DNA from: Clostridia bacterium
GTDB taxonomy: Bacteria; Bacillota; Clostridia; Oscillospirales; Acutalibacteraceae
Direction: 5' to 3'
DNA: 21,200 nucleotides
Assembly (NCBI GenBank): GCA_900766585.1
Contig: CAAFVV010000020.1
Location: 1-21,200, forward strand
Below the pieces are notes generated by a model. It was not told the origin of the DNA, searched no databases, and saw only the letters and a list, made by a program, of their open reading frames with translations. How positions within the stretch are numbered: the first letter of the stretch is position 1; each line of letters begins with the position of its first letter. The translations under genes were made by a program, and so were the position numbers. Shown piece after piece: positions 1 through 9,003 of this stretch.

Positions 1-12
1 TGAAGATTAGAC

Positions 13-53
13 ATAAACAAATCCTCCGCATGGTCTAAGCCATACGGAGGATT
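13..53 (-). terminator. Terminator of the gltBD operon
   Basis: Read on the minus strand, positions 53-40 and 33-20 form a 14-bp stem (one G-U pair) around a 6-nt loop at 34-39. A weak U-rich tail (TGTTTATG, from 19 downward) follows. It lies about 70 nt past the gltD stop codon and is the only strong hairpin there. The U-tract is interrupted, so efficiency may be moderate. The plus-strand reading has an even poorer T-tract, so its main use is probably for gltBD. Confidence 0.7.
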
Positions 54-121
54 AACTGTTTTACGGACACCCGTCTATAAAGCAAAGGTTCCTTTTTTAT
101 GGTTTTCAAAGCAGCGGTATA

Positions 122-1606
122 TTATACCAGATCCGTATACCCCATCAAAAAGGCATCCACCTCTTTTGCGGCGGCGCGTCCCTCGCTGATCGCCCAGACG
201 ACCAGCGACTGTCCGCGGTGCATATCGCCCGCCGTGAACACCTTCGGCACATTGGTGGCATAGCCGCCGTCGGCGGTCGCCACGGTGCTGCGCTTTGTAC
301 ATTCCACACCGAACGCGTGGGGCAGCTCGGGGCGCGGCCCCAAAAATCCGGCGGCGATCAGCAGCAGCTGACAGGGGCGCTCGGTCTCGGAGCCGGGCAC
401 CTCGCGCATCACGCGGCGGCCGGTCGTTTCGTCCGTTTCAAAGACAAGCGACACCGTGACCACCCCGCAGAGCCTGCCCTGCTCGTCCATGCGCAGCTCT
501 TTCACCGTCGCGCTGTACACGCGCGGGTCAACGCCGAACCGCGCGATCGCCTCCTGCTGACCATAATCGGTCTTTTTCACCCGCGGCCACTGCGGCCAGG
601 GGTTGTTCTCCGCCCGCGTTTCGGGCAGCGGCGGCATCATCTCAAGCTGAACGACCGAGCGGCAGCCGTGCCGCAGCACCGTGCCGACACAGTCGTTTCC
701 GGTATCGCCGCCGCCGACGATGATCACATCCTTGTCCTTGGCGGAGATGTAGCCGTCCTTCAGCCCGTTGTCGAGCAGTGCCCGTGTCGTCGAGGTCAAA
801 AAGTCCACCGCAAAGTATACGCCCTCCGCCTCTCTGCCGGGAACGGCAAGGTCGCGGGGATTGCCCGCGCCGCCGCAGAGCACAACGGCGTCATAGCGCT
901 CCAGCAACTCCTCCGCCGCTATGTCAGCGCCCACCTCGATGCCGGTCACAAACCGCACGCCCTCCTGCTCCATCAGCTTCACACGGCGCTCGACCACCGC
1001 TTTTTCAAGCTTCATCTGCGGGATGCCGTACATCAGCAGACCACCGATGCGATCCGCCTTTTCGTATACCGTCACCTCATGCCCGCGGCGGTTTAAACGG
1101 TCGGCAGCGGCAAGTCCCGCGGGGCCGGAGCCGACCACCGCGACCTGCTTGCCGGAGCGTACCTTCGGCGGCTGCGGCTGCATCAGCCCGTTTCGGTAGC
1201 CGTATTCGATGATCGCCAGCTCGTTTTCCCGCACCGTCACCGGCGAGCCGTACAGTCCGTTCGTACACGCTGCCTCGCAGAGCGCCGGGCAGACGCGGCC
1301 GGTAAACTCCGGAAAGCTGGCGGTCTTTGTCAGCCGGGAAAGCGCCTGCTCCCAGTTGCCGTTGCTGATCTCGTCGTTCCACTCGGGGATCAAATTGTGC
1401 AGCGGACAGCCCGACACCATGCCGTTTAAGCAGACCGCCGACTGGCAGAACGGCACGCCGCAGTTCATGCACCGCGCGCCCTGCTCCCGCCGTTTTTCCG
1501 GCGACAGCTCATGGTGAAACTCGTCAAAACCGGCGGTACGCGCCGCGGGATCCTCCGCCTCGTTTTCACAGCGGTCAAATTCCAAAAATCCGGTGGGTTT
1601 TCCCAT
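122..1606 (-). CDS. gltD: Glutamate synthase, small (beta) subunit
   Basis: This is the NADPH-oxidising subunit of glutamate synthase (GOGAT). It takes electrons from NADPH through FAD and Fe-S clusters to the large subunit, which makes glutamate from 2-oxoglutarate and glutamine in the cytosol. The 494-residue length is normal. The N-terminal quarter carries the cysteine motifs for the 4Fe-4S clusters (CMNCGVPFC, then NGMVSGCPLHNLIPEWND). A dinucleotide-binding GSGPAGLAAA motif at about residue 155 binds FAD, and VIIVGGGDTGNDC at about 295 binds NADPH. The C-terminus has the usual TAGDMHRGQSLVVWAISEGR segment. The ATG at 1606 has a GGAGAGGAGG ribosome site and lies 32 bp inside the 3' end of gltB, which implies translational coupling. 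Identification is very secure. Confidence 0.97.
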   Translation of the reverse strand: MGKPTGFLEFDRCENEAEDPAARTAGFDEFHHELSPEKRREQGARCMNCGVPFCQSAVCLNGMVSGCPLHNLIPEWNDEISNGNWEQALSRLTKTASFPEFTGRVCPALCEAACTNGLYGSPVTVRENELAIIEYGYRNGLMQPQPPKVRSGKQVAVVGSGPAGLAAADRLNRRGHEVTVYEKADRIGGLLMYGIPQMKLEKAVVERRVKLMEQEGVRFVTGIEVGADIAAEELLERYDAVVLCGGAGNPRDLAVPGREAEGVYFAVDFLTSTTRALLDNGLKDGYISAKDKDVIIVGGGDTGNDCVGTVLRHGCRSVVQLEMMPPLPETRAENNPWPQWPRVKKTDYGQQEAIARFGVDPRVYSATVKELRMDEQGRLCGVVTVSLVFETDETTGRRVMREVPGSETERPCQLLLIAAGFLGPRPELPHAFGVECTKRSTVATADGGYATNVPKVFTAGDMHRGQSLVVWAISEGRAAAKEVDAFLMGYTDLV

Positions 1607-4600
1607 TGTCAGACGCCTCCTCTCCGTTTTGTACGGCGTAAAACGCCTCCAGCTCCGCCTCGCGGCGGGTCATGCCCTTTTCCTCAAACCGGCTGATCAT
1701 GCCGAGCATCCGGCTGTAATCGTTCGGAACGATCTTTTTAAACAGCGGCAGCACCGCGTCAAAATCCGCCAGTATCCGCCTGCCCTTTTCCGATCCGGTC
1801 GCCTCCACATGGCGCTCGATCAGGCTGCGCAGCTCCTCGATGTCGTGCTTTTCGCAGACATCGGTCATGGATACCAGCCCCTTGTTCAGCCGGAGGTAAA
1901 AATCGTGGGTCTCGTCCAGCACATAGGCGATACCACCGCTCATGCCGGCGGCAAAATTCTTGCCCGTCGGTCCCAAAATGACCGCGCGCCCGCCGGTCAT
2001 ATACTCGCAGCCGTGGTCGCCCACGCCCTCACAGACGGCGGCGGCGCCGGAATTACGGACGCAGAAGCGCTCACCTGCCTGACCGGCAATATACGCCTCG
2101 CCCGACGTCGCGCCGTAGAGCGCCACGTTGCCGATCAGGATGTTGTCCTCCGCGCGGAAGCGGCTCTCCCGCGGCGGGAACACGACCAGCTTGCCGCCCG
2201 ACAGCCCCTTGCCGAAATAGTCGTTGCTGTCGCCCTCGAGCCGCATGGTCAGTCCGGCGGGAATAAACGCGCCGAACGACTGTCCGCCGCCGCCGCGGCA
2301 GTTGAGCGTGAACGTATCCGCGGGCAGGCTGTTTTGAAACCGGCGGGTAATACGGGAGCCGAACAGCGTGCCGAGCGTGCGGTCGGTACTGCTGACCTCC
2401 AGATCCAGAGACTTCGGCTTGCCGGTCTTCAGCGCCTGCTTAAAGGCGGGGAGAATCACCCGCTCATCCAGTGTGTTTTCCAGATGGAAATCGAACACGT
2501 TTTTGGGGTCAAAGTGCGGCGGCTCATTTGTCTCCTCCGCCCGGTACAGGATGCCGGACAGATCCGCCATGGCGGCACGGCGCGTCACGGTGTGCTCACG
2601 GACCTTCAGCAGATCCGAACGCCCCACCAGCTCCGACACGCTGTGCATGCCGAGCTGCGCCAGAATCTCCCGCAGCTCCTCGGCGATAAACTGCATAAAA
2701 TTCATCACATATTCCGGCTTGCCGCAGAAGCGCTGCCGCAGAAGCGGGTTTTGGGTGGCGACGCCGCAGGGGCAGGTATCCTGATGGCAGACGCGCATCA
2801 TCACACAGCCCATCGCGATCAGCGGAGCGGTGGCAAAGCCGAATTCCTCCGCGCCGAGCATGGCGGCGATCGCCACGTCGCGCCCGGTCATCAGCTTGCC
2901 GTCCGTCTCCAATATAACGCGGGAGCGCAGTCCGTTTTCCATCAGCGTCTGGTGCGCTTCGGCAAGCCCCAGCTCCCAAGGCAGCCCGGCATTATGGATA
3001 GAGCTTGCGGGGGCGGCGCCGGTGCCGCCGTCATAGCCGGAGATCAGCACAACCTGCGCGCCTGCCTTCGCCACGCCCGCCGCCACGGTGCCGACGCCCG
3101 CCTCGGACACGAGCTTCACCGAAATGCGCGCATTGTCGTTGGCGTTTTTCAGGTCAAAGATGAGCTGCGCTAAATCTTCGATGGAATAGATGTCGTGGTG
3201 CGGCGGCGGCGAAATCAGCGATACGCCGGGCGTGGAATAGCGCGTCTCGGCAATCCACGGATAGACCTTTTTCCCGGGCAGATGTCCGCCCTCGCCGGGC
3301 TTTGCGCCCTGCGCCATCTTGATCTGGATCTCCTGTGCGGAATTCAGATACGCGCTCGTCACACCAAAGCGTCCTGACGCCACCTGCTTGATGGCGCTGT
3401 TTTTCTCCGTGCCGAGCCGCTCGGGACGCTCGCCGCCCTCGCCCGAATTGGATTTGCCGCCGAGCCGGTTCATCGCGATCGCCATGCACTCGTGCGCCTC
3501 CTGCGAGATGGAGCCGTAGGACATGGCGCCGGTCTTGAACCTCCGCACGATCTCACTGACCGGCTCGACCTCCTCAAGCGGGATCGGATTTTCCGCCTGT
3601 CTGAACTCCATCAGTCCGCGCAGGGTGTGCGGCTTGCGCTCATCGTCCACCATCGCGCTGTATTCCTTAAACCGCGCATACGAACCGTTGTGGGTGGCTT
3701 CGCGCAGGGCGACGATGACCGCCGGGTTGTACATATGATCCTCACGATCGTCGCCCGAGCGCAGCTTGTGCTCGCCGATGCTGTCCGGCGTGGTATCCAC
3801 GCCGAGACCGAGCGGGTCAAACGCATGGGAATGGCGGTATTCCACCCCCTCGTCGATCTCCTCCAGCCCGATCCCGCCGACACGGCTGACCGTGTTGGTG
3901 AAATAGCGGTCGATCACCTCTTTGCGGATACCGATCGCCTCAAAAAGCTGGGAGGACTGATAGGACTGCAGGGTGGACACGCCCATTTTCGACGCGATCT
4001 TCACAATGCCGTGCAGGATCGCGGAGCCGTAATCCTTCACGGCGGTGTGGTAGTCCTTATTGAGCCGTCCGGTCGCGATCAGCTCGGTGATGCATTCCTC
4101 CGCGAGATAGGGGTTGACCGCCCGCGCGCCGTAGCCGAGCAATGTCGCAAAATGGTGCACATCCCGCGGCTCGGCGCTCTCGAGGATCACCGAGACCGCC
4201 GTGCGCTTTTTGGTGCGGATCAGGTGCTGCTCCAGCGCCGACACTGCCAGCAGCGACGGGATCGCCACATGGTTTTCGTCCACGCCGCGGTCGGACAGGA
4301 TCAGGATGTTGGCGCCCTGCTTATAGGCGCGGTCGCAGGTGACAAACAGGTGCTCAACCGCACGCGCCAGCGGCGTATTTTTGTAGTACAGCAGCGACAC
4401 CGTCTCCACATGGAAGCCCGGACGGCGGATCGCGCGGATCTTCATCAGCTGTGCCGAGGTCAGGATCGGGTTTTCCAGCTCCAAAACGCAGCAGCTGCGG
4501 GCGTTTTCCTCCAGAAGGTTGCCATCTGAGCCGACATAGACGCAGGTATCGGTCACGACCTCCTCGCGGATCGCATCGAGGGGCGGGTTTGTCACCTGCG

Positions 4601-6140
4601 CAAACAGCTGCTTAAAATAGTTGAACAGCGGCTGGTGCTTTTCCGACAGCATGGCGAGCGGAATATCCGTTCCCATCGCCGCCGTGGCTTCCGCGCCGTT
4701 TTGCGCCATCGGCAGGATGGCGTTGCGGATATCCTCGTAGGTATAGCCGAACGCCTTATACAGGCGGTCGCGCTGCGCCTGATCATAATGCAAAACGCGC
4801 TGGTTCGGCATCGGCAGATCCGACAGCCGCACCAGATTCTGATCCAGCCACTCGCCGTAGGGGCGGCGGGTTGCATAGGTCCGCTTGCACTCCTCATCCG
4901 ACACGATGCGGTGCGCCACTGTATCGACCAGCAGCATCCGCCCCGGCTCTAAGCGGCTCTTCTGCACGATGCGGGCGGGGTCGATCGGCAGCACGCCGAC
5001 CTCGGAGGAGAGGATCAGCGTGCCGTCATCTGTCACATAGTAGCGCGAGGGTCGCAGACCGTTGCGATCAAGCACCGCGCCGACGGTGTCGCCGTCGGAA
5101 AACAGGATGGCGGCGGGACCGTCCCACGGCTCCATCATCGTGGAATAATAGTGGTAGAAATCCCGCTTTTCACGCGAGATCGTCTTGCTCTGCCGCCACG
5201 GCTCGGGAATCGTCACCATCACGGCGAGCGGCAGCTCCATGCCGTTCATCACGAGGAATTCCAGCGTGTTATCCAGCATGGCGGAATCCGATCCCGCCGT
5301 ATTGATGACCGGCAGGATCTTATCCATATCCTCCTGCATGACCGGGCTGACCATCGTCTCCTCGCGGGCGAGCATGCGGTCGGCGTTGCCGCGTATCGTA
5401 TTGATCTCGCCGTTGTGGAGGATCAGGCGGTTCGGATGCGCCCGCTCCCAGCTCGGCGTCGTATTGGTCGAAAAGCGCGAATGTACCATGGCGATGGTGC
5501 TTTCGTAGTCCTCATCCATCAGATCGGCATAGAACAGACGGAGCTGCCCGACCAAAAACATCCCCTTATAGACGACCGTGCGCGAGGACATCGACGCCAC
5601 ATAGGTATTGTCATTGCTCTGCTCAAACACGCGGCGGATCACATACAGCTTACGGTCAAAGTCCAGCCCGCGGCGCACCTCGCGCGGGCGTTCGAGAAAG
5701 CACTGCATGATATACGGCATACAGTCCCGCGCCCGCTTGCCGAGGATGGCCTCGTTCACCGGAACCTCGCGCCAGCCTAAAAACCGCACGCCCTCCTTGG
5801 CGGCAATGATCTCCAGCATCTTTTTCGCCTGATTGCGGCTGAGGGTATCCTGCGGAAAAAAGAACATGCCGACGCCGTAATCCCGCTCGGCGGGCAGCGT
5901 AATGCCGATTTCTGCCGCCGCTTTGCGGAAAAAGCGGTGGGAAATCTGCACGAGAATCCCCACGCCGTCGCCCGTTTCGCCCGACGCATCCTTGCCCGCG
6001 CGGTGCTCGAGCTTCTCCACGATGGACAGCGCGTTATCCACCACGCTGTGACTCTTGGTTCCGTCGATGCGCACCACGGCGCCGATCCCGCAGGCATCGT
6101 GTTCAAACGATTGTCGGGAAAGCCCCTTTTCCTCTGTCAT
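1575..6140 (-). CDS. gltB: Glutamate synthase, large (alpha) subunit
   Basis: This is the catalytic subunit of glutamate synthase. It hydrolyses glutamine in an N-terminal amidotransferase domain, channels ammonia to a central FMN-binding barrel, and reductively aminates 2-oxoglutarate. At 1521 residues it is full length. Cys17 in HDACGIGAV is the expected catalytic N-terminal nucleophile after removal of a 16-residue propeptide. The synthase domain contains SGEGGE, KPGEGGHLPG and the barrel strand VLISGYDGGTGAAP. The 3Fe-4S cysteines follow at about residues 1109-1121 (CVMMRVCHQDTCPCG). The C-terminal GXGXG beta-helix is present (GGRAVILGPTGKNFAAGMSG). The ATG at 6140 is preceded at ideal distance by AGGAGG (6154-6149). 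The gene overlaps gltD by 32 bp. Transcription probably starts near 6220 and must pass a leader terminator. Confidence 0.97.
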   Translation of the reverse strand: MTEEKGLSRQSFEHDACGIGAVVRIDGTKSHSVVDNALSIVEKLEHRAGKDASGETGDGVGILVQISHRFFRKAAAEIGITLPAERDYGVGMFFFPQDTLSRNQAKKMLEIIAAKEGVRFLGWREVPVNEAILGKRARDCMPYIMQCFLERPREVRRGLDFDRKLYVIRRVFEQSNDNTYVASMSSRTVVYKGMFLVGQLRLFYADLMDEDYESTIAMVHSRFSTNTTPSWERAHPNRLILHNGEINTIRGNADRMLAREETMVSPVMQEDMDKILPVINTAGSDSAMLDNTLEFLVMNGMELPLAVMVTIPEPWRQSKTISREKRDFYHYYSTMMEPWDGPAAILFSDGDTVGAVLDRNGLRPSRYYVTDDGTLILSSEVGVLPIDPARIVQKSRLEPGRMLLVDTVAHRIVSDEECKRTYATRRPYGEWLDQNLVRLSDLPMPNQRVLHYDQAQRDRLYKAFGYTYEDIRNAILPMAQNGAEATAAMGTDIPLAMLSEKHQPLFNYFKQLFAQVTNPPLDAIREEVVTDTCVYVGSDGNLLEENARSCCVLELENPILTSAQLMKIRAIRRPGFHVETVSLLYYKNTPLARAVEHLFVTCDRAYKQGANILILSDRGVDENHVAIPSLLAVSALEQHLIRTKKRTAVSVILESAEPRDVHHFATLLGYGARAVNPYLAEECITELIATGRLNKDYHTAVKDYGSAILHGIVKIASKMGVSTLQSYQSSQLFEAIGIRKEVIDRYFTNTVSRVGGIGLEEIDEGVEYRHSHAFDPLGLGVDTTPDSIGEHKLRSGDDREDHMYNPAVIVALREATHNGSYARFKEYSAMVDDERKPHTLRGLMEFRQAENPIPLEEVEPVSEIVRRFKTGAMSYGSISQEAHECMAIAMNRLGGKSNSGEGGERPERLGTEKNSAIKQVASGRFGVTSAYLNSAQEIQIKMAQGAKPGEGGHLPGKKVYPWIAETRYSTPGVSLISPPPHHDIYSIEDLAQLIFDLKNANDNARISVKLVSEAGVGTVAAGVAKAGAQVVLISGYDGGTGAAPASSIHNAGLPWELGLAEAHQTLMENGLRSRVILETDGKLMTGRDVAIAAMLGAEEFGFATAPLIAMGCVMMRVCHQDTCPCGVATQNPLLRQRFCGKPEYVMNFMQFIAEELREILAQLGMHSVSELVGRSDLLKVREHTVTRRAAMADLSGILYRAEETNEPPHFDPKNVFDFHLENTLDERVILPAFKQALKTGKPKSLDLEVSSTDRTLGTLFGSRITRRFQNSLPADTFTLNCRGGGGQSFGAFIPAGLTMRLEGDSNDYFGKGLSGGKLVVFPPRESRFRAEDNILIGNVALYGATSGEAYIAGQAGERFCVRNSGAAAVCEGVGDHGCEYMTGGRAVILGPTGKNFAAGMSGGIAYVLDETHDFYLRLNKGLVSMTDVCEKHDIEELRSLIERHVEATGSEKGRRILADFDAVLPLFKKIVPNDYSRMLGMISRFEEKGMTRREAELEAFYAVQNGEEASDNGKTHRIFGI

Positions 6141-6148
6141 GCTCCATT

Positions 6149-6206
6149 CCTCCTATCACGAAAAAAGCGCCCACCGACAGAATTTCTCTGACGGCGGACG
6201 CCTTTG
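6149..6206 (-). terminator. Intrinsic terminator in the gltB leader (candidate attenuator)
   Basis: On the minus strand, 6201-6187 pairs with 6181-6167 in a 15-position stem. There is one T-T mismatch and two G-U pairs, a 5-nt loop (6186-6182), and an immediate run of six U (6166-6161). It lies downstream of the consensus promoter at 6227-6255 and just upstream of the gltB ribosome site (6154-6149), so it should interrupt the gltB transcript itself. The plus-strand reading has no T-tract. No T-box, ANTAR-type double hexaloop or other named riboswitch is recognisable in the roughly 20 nt before the hairpin. Confidence 0.75.
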
Positions 6207-6226
6207 CCCACTTCATAACAACATGT

Positions 6227-6255
6227 ATTTTACCACCGCAAAACGCATTTGTCAA
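6227..6255 (-). promoter_or_regulatory. Sigma-A promoter of gltBD
   Basis: The minus strand has a perfect -35 hexamer TTGACA (6255-6250), a 17-bp spacer, and TAAAAT as the -10 (6232-6227). Transcription is predicted to start near 6220. This leaves a leader of about 80 nt before the gltB ATG, most of it occupied by the terminator hairpin. Confidence 0.85.
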
Positions 6256-6290
6256 GCATTTTTGCAGTTTTTATCTTGCAATCCTGCATC

Positions 6291-6797
6291 TCATCCTGCT
6301 CCGGAAAGTGTACGCTTCAGCATAGGCAGCACCTCATCAGGATGCATGCCCAGCACAAAAGCCATCTCACTGTACAGAAGCGTTTCGGCCTCCTTCATCA
6401 AAACGGCATCCGAAGTGCGGAGATGCCGCTTAGCCTGCGTCACTTTCTCTCTGTGTTGATAGACCGACTTGATCAGGGTCACCAGTCTTCTGCGATCACC
6501 GGAACGCAGCGCCTCCTTAAACCGGCTCGTGCGCTCGCTTTCCGATGGAATCCATTCCGCCGTAATGGCAGGCATCTCGCGGATAAGCGCCTGTATTTCT
6601 TCCTCGGAGAGCAGTGACCTCATCCGTGCGGTCAGCTCGGCGTTATTTACCGGCACATACACGGTCGCGTTCGGCTGAAAAATCGGCTCCAGCACATAAT
6701 ATTCCGCCGTGCTGCCCCCGATCCTTTCCCATCGGATATCCACCACGGTACACACGCCTACTGCCCCATAATTGACCCGGTCCTGTATAGCAAACAC
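6291..6797 (-). CDS. CarD-family transcriptional regulator
   Basis: This is a small RNA polymerase-binding regulator of the CarD/CdnL/TRCF-RID family, whose members contact the beta subunit and stabilise open promoter complexes. The first 60 residues match the RID-like beta-barrel domain (FAIQDRVNYGAVGVCTVVDI, then EYYVLEPIFQPNATVYVPVNN). The rest is an alpha-helical C-terminal domain with the family's EAETLLYSEMAFVLG-like segment. The GTG start at 6797 was chosen because homology begins there and GGCGGAGC stands five bases before it. An ATG at 6827 with GGGGGAG upstream is the alternative and would add ten residues. With GTG the product is 168 residues, usual for clostridial members. It sits alone between the histidine kinase gene and gltB. 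Its targets cannot be inferred from position. Confidence 0.85.
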   Translation of the reverse strand: MFAIQDRVNYGAVGVCTVVDIRWERIGGSTAEYYVLEPIFQPNATVYVPVNNAELTARMRSLLSEEEIQALIREMPAITAEWIPSESERTSRFKEALRSGDRRRLVTLIKSVYQHREKVTQAKRHLRTSDAVLMKEAETLLYSEMAFVLGMHPDEVLPMLKRTLSGAG

Positions 6798-6934
6798 AAT
6801 AGCTCCGCCCCTTCCCTGCTGCCACATCCTTCTCCCCCGGTCTGTTTTCAAAACGGCCGGCACCACCCGGCGACCGGGAAGAATCGGGTCGGACGGTGTC
6901 GATTCTGTGCGGCAACGCACAAGACCGCAGGAAT

Positions 6935-6943
6935 AGTATACCA
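6935..6943 (-). promoter_or_regulatory. Extended -10 promoter of the CarD-like gene
   Basis: The minus strand reads TGGTATACT (6943-6935), an extended -10 element with TG one base before TATACT. No good -35 is present at 16-18 bp, as is normal for extended -10 promoters. Predicted initiation near 6928 gives a leader of about 130 nt. That leader contains a 6-bp hairpin with a 4-nt loop at about 6905-6920. It overlaps neither the histidine kinase stop nor the CarD gene. Confidence 0.5.
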
Positions 6944-6973
6944 CAAAACCGATCAAAACGGAGCCAAAAAATT

Positions 6974-8257
6974 TTAAAAGCCGCGCAGTTTTTTTCCGAT
7001 CCCTGCCCTTTTCGGACGTGCAGTCAGCTTCTCCTTTGCCAGCGGCAGACGGATCTCAAACACCGCTCCCTGCTCGCCGTTCTGCGCGGCAATACTGCCC
7101 TTGTGCAGATGCACGATCTCCGCCGCCAGGGCCAGCCCGATGCCCGTGCTGCCCTTTTGCCCTGTGTAAAAGCGGTCGAAAACGTGCGAAAGATCCTCCC
7201 GGGCGATCCCGCCGCCGTCATCGGCAATGCGGACAACGGCTTCCGCACCGCACGCCTCGCAGAAAAGCTCTACCCGTTTGCGGCCGTGCCGTATCGCGTT
7301 GACCAGTATGTTCTTCAGCGCACGGGTCAGCGCATCCTCATCGCCAAGCGCCATGACCGGCTCCTCGGCAAACACAGGGCAGACCTCCATATGTTTTTTT
7401 CGCCAGATCGGCTCCGTTGCCCGCAAACAGTCATACAAAAGCTCCTGCAGATCGGTCGGCGCCGGATGCAGCTCCATCCGCTTGGCGTCAATGCGCGACA
7501 GCGTCAGCAGCTCCTCCACCAGTCCGGTCATGCGGTCGCTCTCCTGCAAGATCACCGCGGCGGATGCCGCCGGCTCCATCACTCCCTGCTGAATCCCCTC
7601 GGCATAGCCCTGTATCGCCATCAGCGGCGTTTTCAGCTCATGAGAGGAATTCTGGAAGAAATGCCGCTGCACCTCCTGCGCCTGCTCGATCCCCTTGCCA
7701 AGACGGAAACCGATCGCGCTCATCACCGCCGTCAGACAGAAGAAAAACAAACCGAGCATAAACAGCATCGACTGGGTATACTGAAAAATAAACTGCAGAT
7801 TGATATATATGGCGGTCGGGCGAAGCTCCGACCCGAACAGGTCGTCATATTCCGCTAACACATAAAACCCGCTCTGTGTGCGGAAGGTATAGCACTCCCC
7901 CTTGGTCAGGTCGTGCGAAAGGCAATACTGTTCCACTTCGCTTTGTGCCGTCTGCAGCCCGCTGAGCGACCCCTGCCCGTCCGACACATTGTCAGACGAC
8001 GGGTCTTCTGCGGATGTCCCCCCATCGGGCAGCAGCACATAAAAAATATTGCCGCCAAAGGGCGTTTCCTCATATTCCGGGGTCTCCTCCCCGCGGATCA
8101 ACCGATCGACATATGTCATCTCATAGCGCAGGCTTTCCTCCGCCAGACTCTGAAAATGCTTCGGCAGCAGGAAATTCAGCGCCAGAATAAACGCCGAAAA
8201 CAGCAGCAGCAGCGCCAGCCAGATCACAGCCAATATGCGCAGGCAAATATGCTTCAT
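6974..8257 (-). CDS. Sensor histidine kinase (partner of the adjacent OmpR-type regulator)
   Basis: This is a membrane sensor kinase that autophosphorylates on His and passes the phosphate to the regulator encoded just upstream. The 427-residue protein has a first membrane helix at about 9-32, an extracytoplasmic region of about 125 residues, and a second helix at about 158-185. The DHp domain carries the H-box SSHELKTP (His206). The catalytic domain has an N-box (ALKNILVNAIRHG, about 314-324), a G1 box (DDGGGI, 347-351), an F-box (VFDRFYTG, about 359-366) and a G2 box (GSTGIGLAL, about 369-377). No HAMP domain is evident; the second helix runs almost directly into the DHp helix. The ATG at 8257 was chosen for its GGAGGTGTCCGG ribosome site. 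Its ATGA overlaps the stop of the regulator gene by 4 bp, showing coupling. The ligand is unknown. Confidence 0.92.
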   Translation of the reverse strand: MKHICLRILAVIWLALLLLFSAFILALNFLLPKHFQSLAEESLRYEMTYVDRLIRGEETPEYEETPFGGNIFYVLLPDGGTSAEDPSSDNVSDGQGSLSGLQTAQSEVEQYCLSHDLTKGECYTFRTQSGFYVLAEYDDLFGSELRPTAIYINLQFIFQYTQSMLFMLGLFFFCLTAVMSAIGFRLGKGIEQAQEVQRHFFQNSSHELKTPLMAIQGYAEGIQQGVMEPAASAAVILQESDRMTGLVEELLTLSRIDAKRMELHPAPTDLQELLYDCLRATEPIWRKKHMEVCPVFAEEPVMALGDEDALTRALKNILVNAIRHGRKRVELFCEACGAEAVVRIADDGGGIAREDLSHVFDRFYTGQKGSTGIGLALAAEIVHLHKGSIAAQNGEQGAVFEIRLPLAKEKLTARPKRAGIGKKLRGF

Positions 8258-8970
8258 CCGGACACCTCCGTTTCGGAAAGCCGCAGGCGGTAGCCGATCC
8301 CCCACACCGTCTGCACCGACACCGCGCTGCCCGCCGCAGAGAGCTTCCGCCGGATGCGGCGGAGCGTTTCGTCCGTCACACGGGTCTCCGCCCCGTTTGC
8401 GTAGCCCCAAATAGCGGAGAGAAGCTCCTCACGCGTATAGGCCCTGTCGGGGCGGTGCATCATAAAGGACAGCAGCCGCAGCTCGGTTTTCGTCAGCGAC
8501 AGCGCCGCGCCCCTGCACAGAATGCGGTTTGACTCGGCGGAAAACCGCAGATCGCCGACCGCCGCGTCTGTCCGCTGCCACTTGTCCGTATCTGTTTTGC
8601 GGCTCATCTCCACCCGCCGCAGCAGCGCCCGCACCCGCATCAGCAGCACGGTCGGGCGGAACGGCTTGGTCAGATAATCATCCCCGCCGAGGGTGATCCC
8701 CTGCACATAATCGTATTCGGTATCCTTCGCCGTCAGCAGAATGATCGGCACCGTGGTCTTTTCCCGCAGGCGGCGGCAGACGGTCAGCCCGTCGGTGCCG
8801 GGCATCATGATATCCAGAATAACCAGATCGGACGGCTGCTCTTCAAATGCCGACATCAGCCCGTCGCCGGTGGCAAATACCGTCACGGCATAGCCGTCGC
8901 TCTCCAAAAAGCTGCGGATCAACTCACGCACATTCTCCTCATCGTCCGCAATATACACGGAATAGCCCAT
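8254..8970 (-). CDS. OmpR/PhoB-family response regulator
   Basis: This is a DNA-binding response regulator of 238 residues. The receiver domain has the acidic pair Asp9/Asp10, phosphoacceptor Asp53 (LVILDIMMPGTDG), the conserved Thr80 and Lys102 (DDYLTKPF). The C-terminal winged helix (about 140-235) has the usual LTKTELRLLSFMM and VRRIRRKL-like segments and the GIGYRL end. The ATG at 8970 follows AGGAGGCGGGGAAC. It is the first gene of a two-gene operon with the kinase. A tandem repeat of GGTTTTT half-sites with 10-bp spacing covers the operon promoter, which would suit autoregulation. That is inference from the family's preference for tandem direct repeats. Confidence 0.94.
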   Translation of the reverse strand: MGYSVYIADDEENVRELIRSFLESDGYAVTVFATGDGLMSAFEEQPSDLVILDIMMPGTDGLTVCRRLREKTTVPIILLTAKDTEYDYVQGITLGGDDYLTKPFRPTVLLMRVRALLRRVEMSRKTDTDKWQRTDAAVGDLRFSAESNRILCRGAALSLTKTELRLLSFMMHRPDRAYTREELLSAIWGYANGAETRVTDETLRRIRRKLSAAGSAVSVQTVWGIGYRLRLSETEVSG

Positions 8971-9003
8971 GTTCCCCGCCTCCTTTCCTCACCTCTGCTA
9001 CAT

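Noticed and set aside
75..115. Short hairpin AAAGG/CCTTT with a T run on the plus strand near 84-99
   Set aside because: A 5-bp stem with a 2-nt loop is too weak for a terminator, and there is no plus-strand gene upstream in the window.
6103..6216. 37-codon frame on the minus strand through the gltB leader terminator (start MKWAKASAVR)
   Set aside because: It has no ribosome binding site and begins about 4 nt after the predicted transcription start. It ends inside gltB in another frame. It is mentioned as an alternative in the gltB leader finding but not supported as a gene.
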